Positions 20,878 through 29,162 of a stretch of DNA of 64,000 bases are shown here, piece after piece. The notes under the pieces were generated by a model, which was not told where the DNA came from, ran no database searches, and saw only the letters and a list, made by a program, of their open reading frames with translations. Numbering within the stretch: the stretch's first letter is position 1; every line of letters begins with the position of its first letter. This DNA comes from Rhodosalinus halophilus (GTDB lineage: Bacteria > Pseudomonadota > Alphaproteobacteria > Rhodobacterales > Rhodobacteraceae): contig NZ_QNTQ01000002.1 of the NCBI RefSeq assembly GCF_003298775.1, positions 1 through 64,000 of the forward strand, in the 5' to 3' direction. Position numbers and translations under genes: made by a program.

Positions 20878-21780
20878 GTGACCCAGGCCCCCGCCACGCC
20901 GAAGCTGCGCCGCGCAGCCACGCTCGCGCGTGCGAGTCTCGGCCTGCCCGCGCCGGCGCCGCTGGCCGCCTCGGAGACGGCGGCGCTCCGGCTGCGCGCG
21001 CGCGGGCCGGCGCGGGCCGCGCCCGAGGGCGTCGTCTTTCTGATCCCCTTCGTGGGCCGGCACCATGTGGGCGACTGGGACGCGGTGACCGGCCGGCTCG
21101 CCGCGACGGTGGAGAGCCTGCGCCGCCAGAGCGACCCGCGCTGGCGTGCGCTGATCTGCGGGCAGGATCGCCCCGACCTGCCGGAGGATGCGCGCGTGAC
21201 CTTCCTGCCCTTCAAAACGCCGGTCGAGGGCAACGACAAATGGGCCAAGCTGGACATGCTCGCGCGTGCGCTGCCACATGCCGGCCTGGGCGCGGGCTAC
21301 GTCATGAGCTTCGACGCCGACGATCTCGCGCATCCCGCGCTCGTCCCGGAGATGCTGGCGCGGGAGGTGGCCGGCGGCTGGCTGGCCGCAGAGGGCTATG
21401 TGCGCGACGCCGCGACCGGCGCGGTCGCCCGCGCTGCGCCGCCGACGCCGGCCGCGCCGCTGCGCAAACCCTTCTGGAAACTCTGCGGCAGCTGCGCCGC
21501 GTTGCGCTTCGATCTCGCGCAGGAGCCGGAGACCACCGCGTTTCTCGCCGCGATGACGGCGCACGAACACCGGATGTTCCCCTATCTCGCGGCGCTGGCG
21601 GGCCGCCGGCTCAGCCGTCTGCCGCGCCCGCTGGTGCTCTACGAGCTCAACCACGGGGAAAACTTCGGCCTGCGCCGCGGCCGCGTCGGCTTCAAGACCC
21701 GCTTCGTGGCGCGCTTCGCGGTCGGCGCGGCGGAGCGCGAGGCCGTCGCGCGCGCCTTTCCTAGCCCAGACGCGCCTTGA
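20878..21780 (+). CDS. Glycosyltransferase-like protein (GT-A fold)
   Basis: A 300-residue protein starting with GTG, 3 bases after the DUF2244 stop. The central part reads like a GT-A nucleotide-sugar enzyme: VVFLIPFVGR at the first strand, then MSFDADDL, whose acidic residues fit a DxD metal site, and a C-terminal HEHRMFPY segment. There is no membrane helix. The acceptor and sugar are unknown. Its last 20 bases overlap the end of the convergent yqeY gene. Confidence 0.65.
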   Translation: MTQAPATPKLRRAATLARASLGLPAPAPLAASETAALRLRARGPARAAPEGVVFLIPFVGRHHVGDWDAVTGRLAATVESLRRQSDPRWRALICGQDRPDLPEDARVTFLPFKTPVEGNDKWAKLDMLARALPHAGLGAGYVMSFDADDLAHPALVPEMLAREVAGGWLAAEGYVRDAATGAVARAAPPTPAAPLRKPFWKLCGSCAALRFDLAQEPETTAFLAAMTAHEHRMFPYLAALAGRRLSRLPRPLVLYELNHGENFGLRRGRVGFKTRFVARFAVGAAEREAVARAFPSPDAP

Positions 21781-22219
21781 TCTTTGCGGCCGCCGAACCG
21801 AAGTCCATCTGCCCGGTATATTTCGACTTCAGCACGCCCATGACCTTGCCCATGTCGCGGATCGAGTCCGCGCCGACATCGGCGACCGCGGCGTCGATGG
21901 CCTTTTCGACCTCCGCGTCCGAGAGCTTGCGCGGCAGGAATTCCTCGATCACCGCGATCTCGTCCTGCTCGGCCTGCGCAAGATCGAGCCGCCCGCCCTC
22001 TTCATAGGCGCGGACGCTTTCGTTGCGCTGCTTGACCATCTTGGACAGGATCTCGAGCACTTCGGCATCGCCCACGGTCTGCTCGCCCTCCTCGCCGCGC
22101 AACGCGATCTCGCGATCCTTGATCGCGGCGTTGATGAGCCGCAGCGTCGCCAGACGCTCGCCCTCCTTGTCCTTCATCGCCTGCTTGAGCGCAGCGTTGA
22201 TCCGCCGGCGAAGCTCCAT
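21761..22219 (-). CDS. GatB/YqeY domain protein
   Basis: A 152-residue all-helical YqeY-type protein related to the tail domain of the amidotransferase GatB. The typical start MELRRRINAALKQAMKDK and the motif IEEFLPRKLSDAEV then GKVMGVLKSKYTGQMD are present. The family role is uncertain; tRNA-linked functions have been proposed. GGGGAG precedes the start at 22219. It is divergent from carA, a gene pairing common in Rhodobacterales. Confidence 0.92.
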   Translation of the reverse strand: MELRRRINAALKQAMKDKEGERLATLRLINAAIKDREIALRGEEGEQTVGDAEVLEILSKMVKQRNESVRAYEEGGRLDLAQAEQDEIAVIEEFLPRKLSDAEVEKAIDAAVADVGADSIRDMGKVMGVLKSKYTGQMDFGSAAAKIKARLG

Positions 22220-22346
22220 CGCTCGCTCCCCATCCCCATGAGGTTCCAGACCCCGGACCTTATCCAAGAGCCCGGACCGGCGCAACTCTGCGCCGATGAA
22301 ACGCAACTCTATGATATTGCTATATTTTCCAGATTTCAGCCCATGC

Positions 22347-22375
22347 TTGACCCGGCCGCGAGGCCCACATAGGTA
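22347..22375 (+). promoter_or_regulatory. Putative carA promoter
   Basis: TTGACC (22347-22352) and TAGGTA (22370-22375) are 17 bases apart. The predicted start site is about 20 bases before the carA ATG, leaving no room for an attenuator or leader peptide. Confidence 0.5.
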
Positions 22376-22400
22376 GAGCTGGATCACTCGGAGAGCCGCC

Positions 22401-23564
22401 ATGCCCCAGCCTTCGCATCCGACCGCCTGCCTCGCGCTCGCCGACGGCACCGTGTTCTACGGCCGCGGGTTCGGGGCCACGGGCCAGACCGTCGCCGAGC
22501 TGTGCTTCAACACCGCGATGACCGGCTATCAGGAGATCATGACCGACCCCTCCTATGCCGGCCAGATCGTGACCTTCACCTTCCCGCACATCGGCAATGT
22601 CGGCGTGAACCCAGAAGACGACGAAACGGCCGAGCCTGTGGCGGCCGGCATGGTGGTCAAATGGGATCCGACCGAGCCGTCGAACTGGCGCGCGGCCGAG
22701 CCCCTGGGCGACTGGCTGGGAAAGCGCGGGCGCATCGCGATCGGCGGGGTGGACACCCGGCGGCTCACCCGCGCGATCCGGCAGCAGGGCGCGCCGCATG
22801 TCGCGCTCTCGCACGACCCCGAGGGCCGCTTCGACCTCGAGGCGCTGGTCACGGCGGCCCGGGCCTTTCCGGGGCTCGAGGGGCTTGATCTCGCCCGCGA
22901 CGTGACCTGCGCGCAATCCTACCGCTGGGACGAGATGCGCTGGGCCTGGCCTGCGGGCTACGCCCGCCAGACCGAGGCGCGTCATCGCGTCGTGGCCGTC
23001 GATTACGGCGCCAAGCGCAACATCCTGCGCTGTCTCGCCTCGGCGGGCTGCGAGGTGACGGTGCTGCCGGCCACGGCCACGGCAGAAGAGGTGCTCGCGC
23101 ATGAGCCCGACGGCGTGTTCCTGTCCAACGGGCCGGGCGATCCGGCGGCCACGGGTGAATACGCCGTGCCGATGATCCGCAGCGTGCTGGAGCGCGATCT
23201 GCCGGTCTTCGGCATCTGCCTGGGCCATCAGATGCTGGCGCTGGCGCTCGGCGCGAAGACCGTGAAGATGAACCACGGCCACCACGGCGCCAACCATCCC
23301 GTCAAGGATCTGGAGACCGGCAAGGTCGAGATCACCTCGATGAACCATGGCTTCGCCGTGGACGCGCAGACGCTGCCCGCCGGGGTGAGCGAGACCCATG
23401 TCTCGCTTTTCGACGGATCCAACTGCGGGATCCGGATGGAGGGGCGGCCGGTCTATTCCGTGCAGTATCACCCGGAGGCGAGCCCCGGTCCGCAGGACAG
23501 CTACTACCTGTTCGAGCGGTTCGCGGCCGACATGGCGGCCCGCAAGCGGCAGCCCGCGAGTTGA
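22401..23564 (+). CDS. carA: Carbamoyl-phosphate synthase small subunit
   Basis: A 387-residue glutamine amidotransferase subunit that feeds ammonia to CarB for arginine and pyrimidine synthesis. The class I glutaminase triad is intact: Cys273 in FGICLGHQ, and His357 and Glu359 in YHPEASPGP. The N-terminal small-subunit domain (about 1-190) carries FNTAMTGYQE. carB is not in this window. The next gene is unrelated, so the two subunits are unlinked here. Confidence 0.97.
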   Translation: MPQPSHPTACLALADGTVFYGRGFGATGQTVAELCFNTAMTGYQEIMTDPSYAGQIVTFTFPHIGNVGVNPEDDETAEPVAAGMVVKWDPTEPSNWRAAEPLGDWLGKRGRIAIGGVDTRRLTRAIRQQGAPHVALSHDPEGRFDLEALVTAARAFPGLEGLDLARDVTCAQSYRWDEMRWAWPAGYARQTEARHRVVAVDYGAKRNILRCLASAGCEVTVLPATATAEEVLAHEPDGVFLSNGPGDPAATGEYAVPMIRSVLERDLPVFGICLGHQMLALALGAKTVKMNHGHHGANHPVKDLETGKVEITSMNHGFAVDAQTLPAGVSETHVSLFDGSNCGIRMEGRPVYSVQYHPEASPGPQDSYYLFERFAADMAARKRQPAS

Positions 23565-23631
23565 GGCACCCGGGTTAACCTACCGTTAACCACTCACGAT
23601 TGACCTTTGTCCGGCATGAAAGAGGCCGGGC

Positions 23632-25548
23632 ATGACGGTGACGGCTCAGGCACTTCAGGCGCCGCGCCCGACGCGGGTGACGGCGCATTACGGGCAGCCG
23701 CTCGGACGGATCCTTTGCGATCTGGGCCTGATGGGCGCGCAGGATCTCTTGCGGGTGCTCGGCCTGCAGGCGGAGATGCGCGCGCCGCTGGGGCGGATCT
23801 GCGTCGCCGAAGGGCTGATCACCGAGGCGCAGCTGCGCCGCGCGCTCGCGCTCCAGTTCGGCGTCCCGGCGATCGACCTGGGCCAGGATCCGCCCGACCC
23901 CGCCCTGACCGGCGCGCTCGATCCGGTCTACTGCCTGACCCACGGGCTCCTGCCCTGGCGGGTGGAGGACGGCACCACCGTGATCGCCACCAGCGCCCCC
24001 GAGCGCTTCGACGACCGGCTTGCGGAGCTTCCCGAGCACCTCGCGCCCGTTCGGATGGCCGTGGCCAGCGCGGCCGACGTCCAGGCGGCCGTCGCCAGAC
24101 TCCATGGCCCGGCGCTGGCTCGTCGCGCCGAGCAGCGGGTGCCCGATGCGGAAAGCTGCCGGCACTGGTCGCAGCCCACGCCGGAACGCCGCGCCGTCAC
24201 GCTGGCCATCCTGCTCTCGGCGCTGGGCTGCCTGCTGCTGGTGCCGGGACTCTTCTTCGGGGCGCTGTTTCTCTGGGCAGCGCTCACGCTCGCGCTGGCC
24301 ACAGGGATGAAGGCCGTCGCCTTCGCCGCCCGGATCGCCGCACCGCGACGGCCCGGCCCGACCCCGCCGAAGCTGCCCGACCGCCCGCCCGTCATCTCGA
24401 TCCTCGTACCCCTGCTCGACGAGGGGGAGATCCTGCCCGCGCTGATCGCGCGCCTGCGCAGGCTCGACTACCCCCGCGCGTCGCTCGACGTGGTGCTCAT
24501 CCTTGAAGAAAAGGACCGGAAGACGCGCGCGGCGCTGGCGCAGCTGACGCTGCCGCCCTGGATACGGGTGGTCGAGGTGCCGGACGGCGTGCCGCGCACC
24601 AAGCCGAGGGCGATGAACTATGCGCTGGACTTCTGCCGCGGCGAGATCGTGGGGATCTACGACGCCGAGGACGCGCCCGAGCCGGATCAATTGATCCGTG
24701 TCGCCGCGCGCTTCGCCGAGGCGCCGCCCGACGTCGCTTGCCTGCAGGGCGTGCTCGACTACTACAACCCGCATTCCACCTGGATCGCCCGCTGCTTCAC
24801 GATCGAATACGCGAGCTGGTTCCGCGTGGTCCTGCCCGGCCTCGCCCGGCTCGGGCTGGTCATCCCGCTGGGCGGCACGACGCTTTTCTTCCGGCGCGAC
24901 GCGCTCGAGCGCCTGGGCGGCTGGGATGCGCACAACGTCACCGAGGACTGCGACCTGGGCATCCGGCTCGCGCGGCACGGCTACCGGACCGAGATGATCG
25001 ACATCGTGACCCAGGAAGAAGCGAACAACCGGCTGCTGCCCTGGATCCGGCAGAGGTCGCGCTGGCTCAAGGGCTTCATGCTCACCTACGCCGTGCACAT
25101 GCGGCGGCCCCGGGCGCTGTTCCGCCAGCTCGGGCCGCGGAAGTTCTGGGGCGTGCAACTGCTGCTGCTGACGGCCACGACGCAGTTTCTTCTCGCCCCG
25201 CTCCTGTGGAGCTTCTGGGCGGTGCCGCTGGGGATTCCGCACCCGCTCGAGGGGCCGCTGGGCCGCGACACCCTGATCTGGGCCGGCACGGCCTTTCTGC
25301 TGACCGAGGCGCTGGCGGTGGCGATCGCCGTCGTCGCGGTGCGCAGCACGGCGCATCGCGGCCTCGTGCCCTGGGTGCCGACGATGCACCTCTATTTCCC
25401 GATCGGGGCGCTCGCCTCCTACAAGGCCGCCTACGAACTCGTCTCGGCGCCCTTCTACTGGGACAAGACCGCGCACGGCCATTCGCTCGACGCGGAACGC
25501 GCACCCCGCGGCGCCGAGGCGCGCGGCCTGCGCGGCGAGGACAAGTGA
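23632..25548 (+). CDS. GT2 polysaccharide synthase with N-terminal MshEN (c-di-GMP-type) domain
   Basis: A 638-residue fusion. Residues 23-75 hold two 24-residue motifs of the form PLGxxxxxxGLxxxxxLxxxLxxQ separated by exactly 5 residues, the layout of the MshEN (GspE N-terminal) c-di-GMP-binding domain; the domain extends to about 150. Two transmembrane helices follow (about 185-225), then a cellulose-synthase-like GT2 domain with DAEDAPE, TEDCDLGIRL and RQRSRWLKG (QxxRW site), and C-terminal membrane helices. It would polymerise an exopolysaccharide at the inner membrane under c-di-GMP control. The leading Arg seen in many MshEN motifs is Pro here. Confidence 0.85.
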   Translation: MTVTAQALQAPRPTRVTAHYGQPLGRILCDLGLMGAQDLLRVLGLQAEMRAPLGRICVAEGLITEAQLRRALALQFGVPAIDLGQDPPDPALTGALDPVYCLTHGLLPWRVEDGTTVIATSAPERFDDRLAELPEHLAPVRMAVASAADVQAAVARLHGPALARRAEQRVPDAESCRHWSQPTPERRAVTLAILLSALGCLLLVPGLFFGALFLWAALTLALATGMKAVAFAARIAAPRRPGPTPPKLPDRPPVISILVPLLDEGEILPALIARLRRLDYPRASLDVVLILEEKDRKTRAALAQLTLPPWIRVVEVPDGVPRTKPRAMNYALDFCRGEIVGIYDAEDAPEPDQLIRVAARFAEAPPDVACLQGVLDYYNPHSTWIARCFTIEYASWFRVVLPGLARLGLVIPLGGTTLFFRRDALERLGGWDAHNVTEDCDLGIRLARHGYRTEMIDIVTQEEANNRLLPWIRQRSRWLKGFMLTYAVHMRRPRALFRQLGPRKFWGVQLLLLTATTQFLLAPLLWSFWAVPLGIPHPLEGPLGRDTLIWAGTAFLLTEALAVAIAVVAVRSTAHRGLVPWVPTMHLYFPIGALASYKAAYELVSAPFYWDKTAHGHSLDAERAPRGAEARGLRGEDK

Positions 25549-25604
25549 GCCGGCTGCCGGGCGCCCGCGCCGGGCCGGGCTGCACAACCGCGCGAGACGC
25601 GAGC

Positions 25605-25967
25605 CTAGGTCACGACATGGAAGGTCTTGCCGACGATCCGCCAGCGGCCGTCGACCTCGACCATCGACAAGTGATCGACGAACCACAGACCGCTATACCG
25701 GCCGCGCACGGCGACCCACGCGATATCGCCATCTCGTCGAAACCCCTCGACCACGCAGACCTCCTCGCCGTGTTGACCGACGAGGCTTTCGGTTTCGGCG
25801 ATGAAACCGTCGAGATCCTGCCAGAGAAAGTCTCCTTCGAAATGGCCGGAGATCGCGGCACGCGGATCGAAGAGGCTCCGCAGCGCAGCCGCGTCCCCGC
25901 CCACCATCGCCCGATAGTAGCTCTCTGCCGCCTCCATCGCGGCCTGTTCGCGCGACCCTCTTTCCAT
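25605..25967 (-). CDS. NTF2-like/SnoaL-type small protein
   Basis: A 120-residue protein with the cone-shaped NTF2-like pattern: an N-terminal helix AAESYYRAMVGGDAAAL, then FDPRAAISGHFEG, and strands ending WRIVGKTFHVV. Many such proteins are polyketide-type isomerases or DUF4440 orphans. No catalytic residues can be assigned. It stands alone between the GT2 synthase (convergent) and a GntR gene in the same direction. Confidence 0.7.
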   Translation of the reverse strand: MERGSREQAAMEAAESYYRAMVGGDAAALRSLFDPRAAISGHFEGDFLWQDLDGFIAETESLVGQHGEEVCVVEGFRRDGDIAWVAVRGRYSGLWFVDHLSMVEVDGRWRIVGKTFHVVT

Positions 25968-26059
25968 GGCGTCTCCTGCCCCATGTCGGGATCATCCACC
26001 GTCCGTCTCGCCGCGCAACCGGTCGTCGCCAGATACGCGCGGGGCCTGCGCGCGCCGTG

Positions 26060-26728
26060 CTAGGCGTCCTCGACCGACCCCGCCGAATCGAGCTTCAGCC
26101 GCGTGACGAAGGCCACCGAGATGTGGTCGCGCAGCGCACTGTACGCCGCGCGCTCGTCGCGCCGCGCGATCGCATCGACGATCGCCGCGTGCTCCTCGAG
26201 CGCCTTGATGCCGCGCCCCTCCGCAGCGAGCGATGTCGTCGCCATCAGCGCCATGGAGCGATGCACCAGGTCGAGCTGCTGCACGAGATAGCGGTTGTGC
26301 GAGGCGAGATGGATCATCTTGTGGAAGCGCCGGTTGGCCCGCGCCAGCGCGGAGGGGTCGTCGAGCAGCGCGCGGTCCTCCTCGACCATGTCGCGCAGCA
26401 CCTGGATCTCCTCGCCGGTCGCGTGGCGCGCGGCGAGGCTCGCCGCCAGCCCTTCGAGTTCGCAGCGCACGACGTAGAGCTCGGCCATCTGGTTGTGATC
26501 GAGCGAGGAGACGATCAGCGAGCGCCCGTCGCGGGTAAGCAGCGACTGCGTCTCGAGCCGCTGCAGCGCCTCGCGGATCGGCGTGCGCGACACGCCGAAG
26601 CGCTCGGCCAGCTCGGATTCCACAAGCCGGTCGCCGGGTTTGTAGACGCCGCTGTCGATGGCGTCGAGGATCAGCGTGTAGGCATCCTTCTGCGCGGGTT
26701 TCGGAACGGGACGGGTCGGCGTGTTCAT
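26060..26728 (-). CDS. GntR-family regulator, FadR/FCD subgroup
   Basis: A 222-residue regulator. The N-terminal winged helix has the GntR pattern ILDAIDSGVYKPGDRLVESE then AERFGVSRTPIREALQRLE (about residues 20-70), followed by an all-helical FCD effector domain with candidate metal-binding His (NRRFHKMIHLASHN and the ALRDHI region). FCD regulators usually respond to small organic acids. The target is not obvious, because neighbours are a HAD phosphatase (divergent) and an NTF2-like gene. Confidence 0.88.
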   Translation of the reverse strand: MNTPTRPVPKPAQKDAYTLILDAIDSGVYKPGDRLVESELAERFGVSRTPIREALQRLETQSLLTRDGRSLIVSSLDHNQMAELYVVRCELEGLAASLAARHATGEEIQVLRDMVEEDRALLDDPSALARANRRFHKMIHLASHNRYLVQQLDLVHRSMALMATTSLAAEGRGIKALEEHAAIVDAIARRDERAAYSALRDHISVAFVTRLKLDSAGSVEDA

Positions 26729-26827
26729 CTGTGGTTCTCTCGTCGGGACTGCGTGAAGGTAGCGCCGGCCAGCCCGTCCAACAAGCGCACCGTTGTCACG
26801 GCCCCTGCGCTGCCATATCTCCACGTC

Positions 26828-27472
26828 ATGCCGAAGCAGCATTTCGATCACGTCGCTCACTGGGTGTTCGATCTCGACAACACGCTCTATCCGCCCGAAG
26901 CGCGGCTCTTCGACCAGATCGAGGTGCGCATGACGGCCTATGTCATGGAGGCGCTGGGCGTGACCCGGGCCGAGGCCGACCGCCTGCGCCACCGGTACTG
27001 GCAGGACTACGGCACCACGCTCGCCGGGTTGATGGAGGTGCACGGGGTGGACCCCGGCCCCTATCTGACCGAGGTGCACGAGATCGACTTTTCCGTGCTC
27101 GCGCCCGACCCGGACCTTGCCGCGCGCATCCGCGCCCTGCCCGGCCGCCGCATCGTCTATACCAACGGCTGCGCGCCCTACGCCGAGCGGGTGATCGAGG
27201 CGCGCGGACTGTCCGGCCTTTTCGACGCGGTCTATGGCGTGGAGCACGCGGACTTCCACCCCAAGCCGCGGCGGCAGGCCTTCGAGGCAGTCTTCGGCGC
27301 CGCGGGCGTGGAGACGACGCGCGCCGCGATGTTCGAGGACGACCCGCGCAACCTCGCCGAGCCCCACGCGATGGGCATGCGCACCGTGCATGTCGCGCCG
27401 GATCGGCACGAGGCCGAGCACATCCACCACCACACCGACGACCTCGCGGGCTTTCTGGCGCGGCTGATCTGA
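26828..27472 (+). CDS. HAD-family pyrimidine 5'-nucleotidase (Sdt1/Phm8-like)
   Basis: A 214-residue HAD hydrolase. Motif I is FDLDNTLYPP (nucleophile Asp plus the general acid Asp two on), motif II YTNGCAPYA, and motif III/IV HPKPRRQAF with MFEDDPRNL. The NTLYPP form and the compact helical cap are characteristic of the pyrimidine 5'-nucleotidase subgroup that dephosphorylates UMP/CMP or damaged nucleotides. The start at 26828 is chosen because it begins the family N-terminus. It is divergent from the GntR gene. Confidence 0.86.
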   Translation: MPKQHFDHVAHWVFDLDNTLYPPEARLFDQIEVRMTAYVMEALGVTRAEADRLRHRYWQDYGTTLAGLMEVHGVDPGPYLTEVHEIDFSVLAPDPDLAARIRALPGRRIVYTNGCAPYAERVIEARGLSGLFDAVYGVEHADFHPKPRRQAFEAVFGAAGVETTRAAMFEDDPRNLAEPHAMGMRTVHVAPDRHEAEHIHHHTDDLAGFLARLI

Positions 27473-27563
27473 TCCGCCGAAGGGCCGGCTCTGCGACAAT
27501 CCGCCCGCTTAAATGCCCGTTCGCCATGCATATTTTCGGCCCATCACATCACAGGAGCCGAAT

Positions 27564-27815
27564 ATGAGTGTAACCGAACGACCCGAGCGGCCGTCCCGCG
27601 CCCGCCGCGCCTTCTACGCCATCCCCGTGATCGGCTGGATCGCGCGCGATCTCGCGGAGGGCAGCCGCGACAACATCTATTACCTGCTCGTCGCACTCCT
27701 GAGCCTCTGGGCGATCGCCGTGATGACCTGGGGCCTGCCCGCGCTCGCGCTGCCGGCGCTGGCGCTGGTGCCCGGGATCGTGGCGACGCTCGTTCTGCTC
27801 ACGGTCGGGCGCTGA
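27564..27815 (+). CDS. Small inner-membrane protein of unknown function
   Basis: An 83-residue protein with a basic N-terminus (ERPSRARRAFYAIPVIGWIARD) and two transmembrane helices (about residues 36-53 and 55-80). AGGAG precedes the ATG at 27564; an in-frame ATG 17 codons upstream lacks a ribosome site. No family is recognised, although similar small proteins occur in related genomes as far as I recall. It may be co-transcribed with the flavoprotein gene that follows. Confidence 0.72.
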   Translation: MSVTERPERPSRARRAFYAIPVIGWIARDLAEGSRDNIYYLLVALLSLWAIAVMTWGLPALALPALALVPGIVATLVLLTVGR

Positions 27816-27891
27816 CGCCGCAACCGCGGCGTTTCGCCCTTGGCCAGCGCCGCGGCTTCGCGCTACCTCTCGCCTCGAAAGGAGCGCGCCC

Positions 27892-29106
27892 ATGACCGAG
27901 CTACATCACGACATCCTGGTGGCCGGCGGCGGGATCGCCGGCCTCACCGCGGCGGCGGCCTTCGGGCAGGCGGGGTTCTCGGTGCTCTGCGTCGATCCCG
28001 CGCCGCCCGTGACCGAGCGCGAGGCGGAGGGCGCGGACCTGCGCACCACCGCCTTCCTGCAGCCCGCCCAGGCGATGCTCGCGCGCGCAGGTCTCTGGGA
28101 GCGGCTCGCGCCCCACGCCATGCCGCTGCAGACCATGCGGATCATGGACATCAGCGGCGAGATGGAGCGTCAGAGGGTGCGCCGCGATTTCGACGCCGCC
28201 GACATCTCCGACGCACCCTTCGGCTGGAACCTGCCCAACTGGCTCCTGCGCCGCGAGATGGCCGCGCGCCTCGAGGAGATGCCGGGCGTCAGCTTCCGCC
28301 CCGGCGTGGCGGCGACGGATCTTTTCACCCGGACGGGCGAGGCGCGGGTGCGGCTGTCGGACGGGGACGAGGCACGGGCGCGGCTGGTGATCGCGGCGGA
28401 CGGGCGCAATTCGCCCATGCGGCATGCGGCCGGCATCGGCGCGCGCACCCTGCGCTTCGGACAGAAGGCGCTGGCCTTCGCCGTGACCCACCCGATCCCG
28501 CACGAGAACGTCTCGACCGAGATCCACCTCAAGGGCGGGCCCTTCACGCTGGTGCCCCTGCCCGATCACGAGGGCAAGCCGTCCTCGGCGGTGGTCTGGA
28601 TGGAAGAAGGGCGCGAGGCGCTGCGCCTGCGCGACCTGCCCGCGGAGGCGCTCGAGGCCACGATGTCGGCGCGCTCCGCCTGGCTGCTGGGGCCGCTCAG
28701 CCTCGCCTCGCAGATCACGCTCTGGCCGATCGTTTCGCAGCTCGCCGACCGCTTCGCCGGCGAGCGGCTGGCGCTGGTGGCAGAGGCCGCGCATGTCGTC
28801 CCGCCCATCGGGGCGCAGGGGCTCAACATGTCGCTCGCCGATCTCGCAGCGCTGCTGGAACTGGCCGAGGCGCGGCCCGAAGGACTGGGCGACGCCGAGA
28901 TGCTCGCGGCCTACGACCGCAAGCGCGCGCTTGACGTTCGGATGCGGGTCGCGGGCGTGTCGATGCTCAACGGCGTGTCGATGCTGGGCGGGCAGCCCTT
29001 CGGCATGCTGCGCGCCCGCGGGATCGCGGCGCTGCATGGAATCGCGCCGGTGCGCCGCGGGCTGATGCGGCTGGGGCTGGGGGCGGGCAACGCTCCTCGG
29101 CCCTGA
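27892..29106 (+). CDS. FAD-dependent hydroxylase, UbiH/UbiF family
   Basis: A 404-residue aromatic flavoprotein monooxygenase. It has the dinucleotide fold GGGIAGLTAAAAFGQ at the N-terminus, the DG motif VIAADGRNSPMR in the middle and the second FAD motif EAAHVVPPIGAQGLNMSLAD near the C-terminus. PIGAQGLN is typical of ubiquinone-pathway hydroxylases. Which ring position it hydroxylates cannot be told: UbiH, UbiI, UbiF and UbiL-type enzymes look alike. Confidence 0.9.
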   Translation: MTELHHDILVAGGGIAGLTAAAAFGQAGFSVLCVDPAPPVTEREAEGADLRTTAFLQPAQAMLARAGLWERLAPHAMPLQTMRIMDISGEMERQRVRRDFDAADISDAPFGWNLPNWLLRREMAARLEEMPGVSFRPGVAATDLFTRTGEARVRLSDGDEARARLVIAADGRNSPMRHAAGIGARTLRFGQKALAFAVTHPIPHENVSTEIHLKGGPFTLVPLPDHEGKPSSAVVWMEEGREALRLRDLPAEALEATMSARSAWLLGPLSLASQITLWPIVSQLADRFAGERLALVAEAAHVVPPIGAQGLNMSLADLAALLELAEARPEGLGDAEMLAAYDRKRALDVRMRVAGVSMLNGVSMLGGQPFGMLRARGIAALHGIAPVRRGLMRLGLGAGNAPRP

Positions 29107-29113
29107 CGGGCCT

Positions 29114-29139
29114 CCTCGCTCGCGGGCGGCGCAGCGAGG
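29114..29139. terminator. GC-rich hairpin between convergent genes
   Basis: CCTCGCT (29114-29120) pairs with AGCGAGG (29133-29139) between the ends of the UbiH-type gene and the class V aminotransferase. No T-run follows on either strand, so a terminator role is tentative. Confidence 0.45.
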
Positions 29140-29162
29140 TGCGCGGGCGCGAGCGAGCGGTT

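Noticed and set aside
22220-22400. A leader peptide or attenuator before carA
   Set aside because: The best promoter leaves only about 20 transcribed bases before the ATG, and no short frame or hairpin fits.
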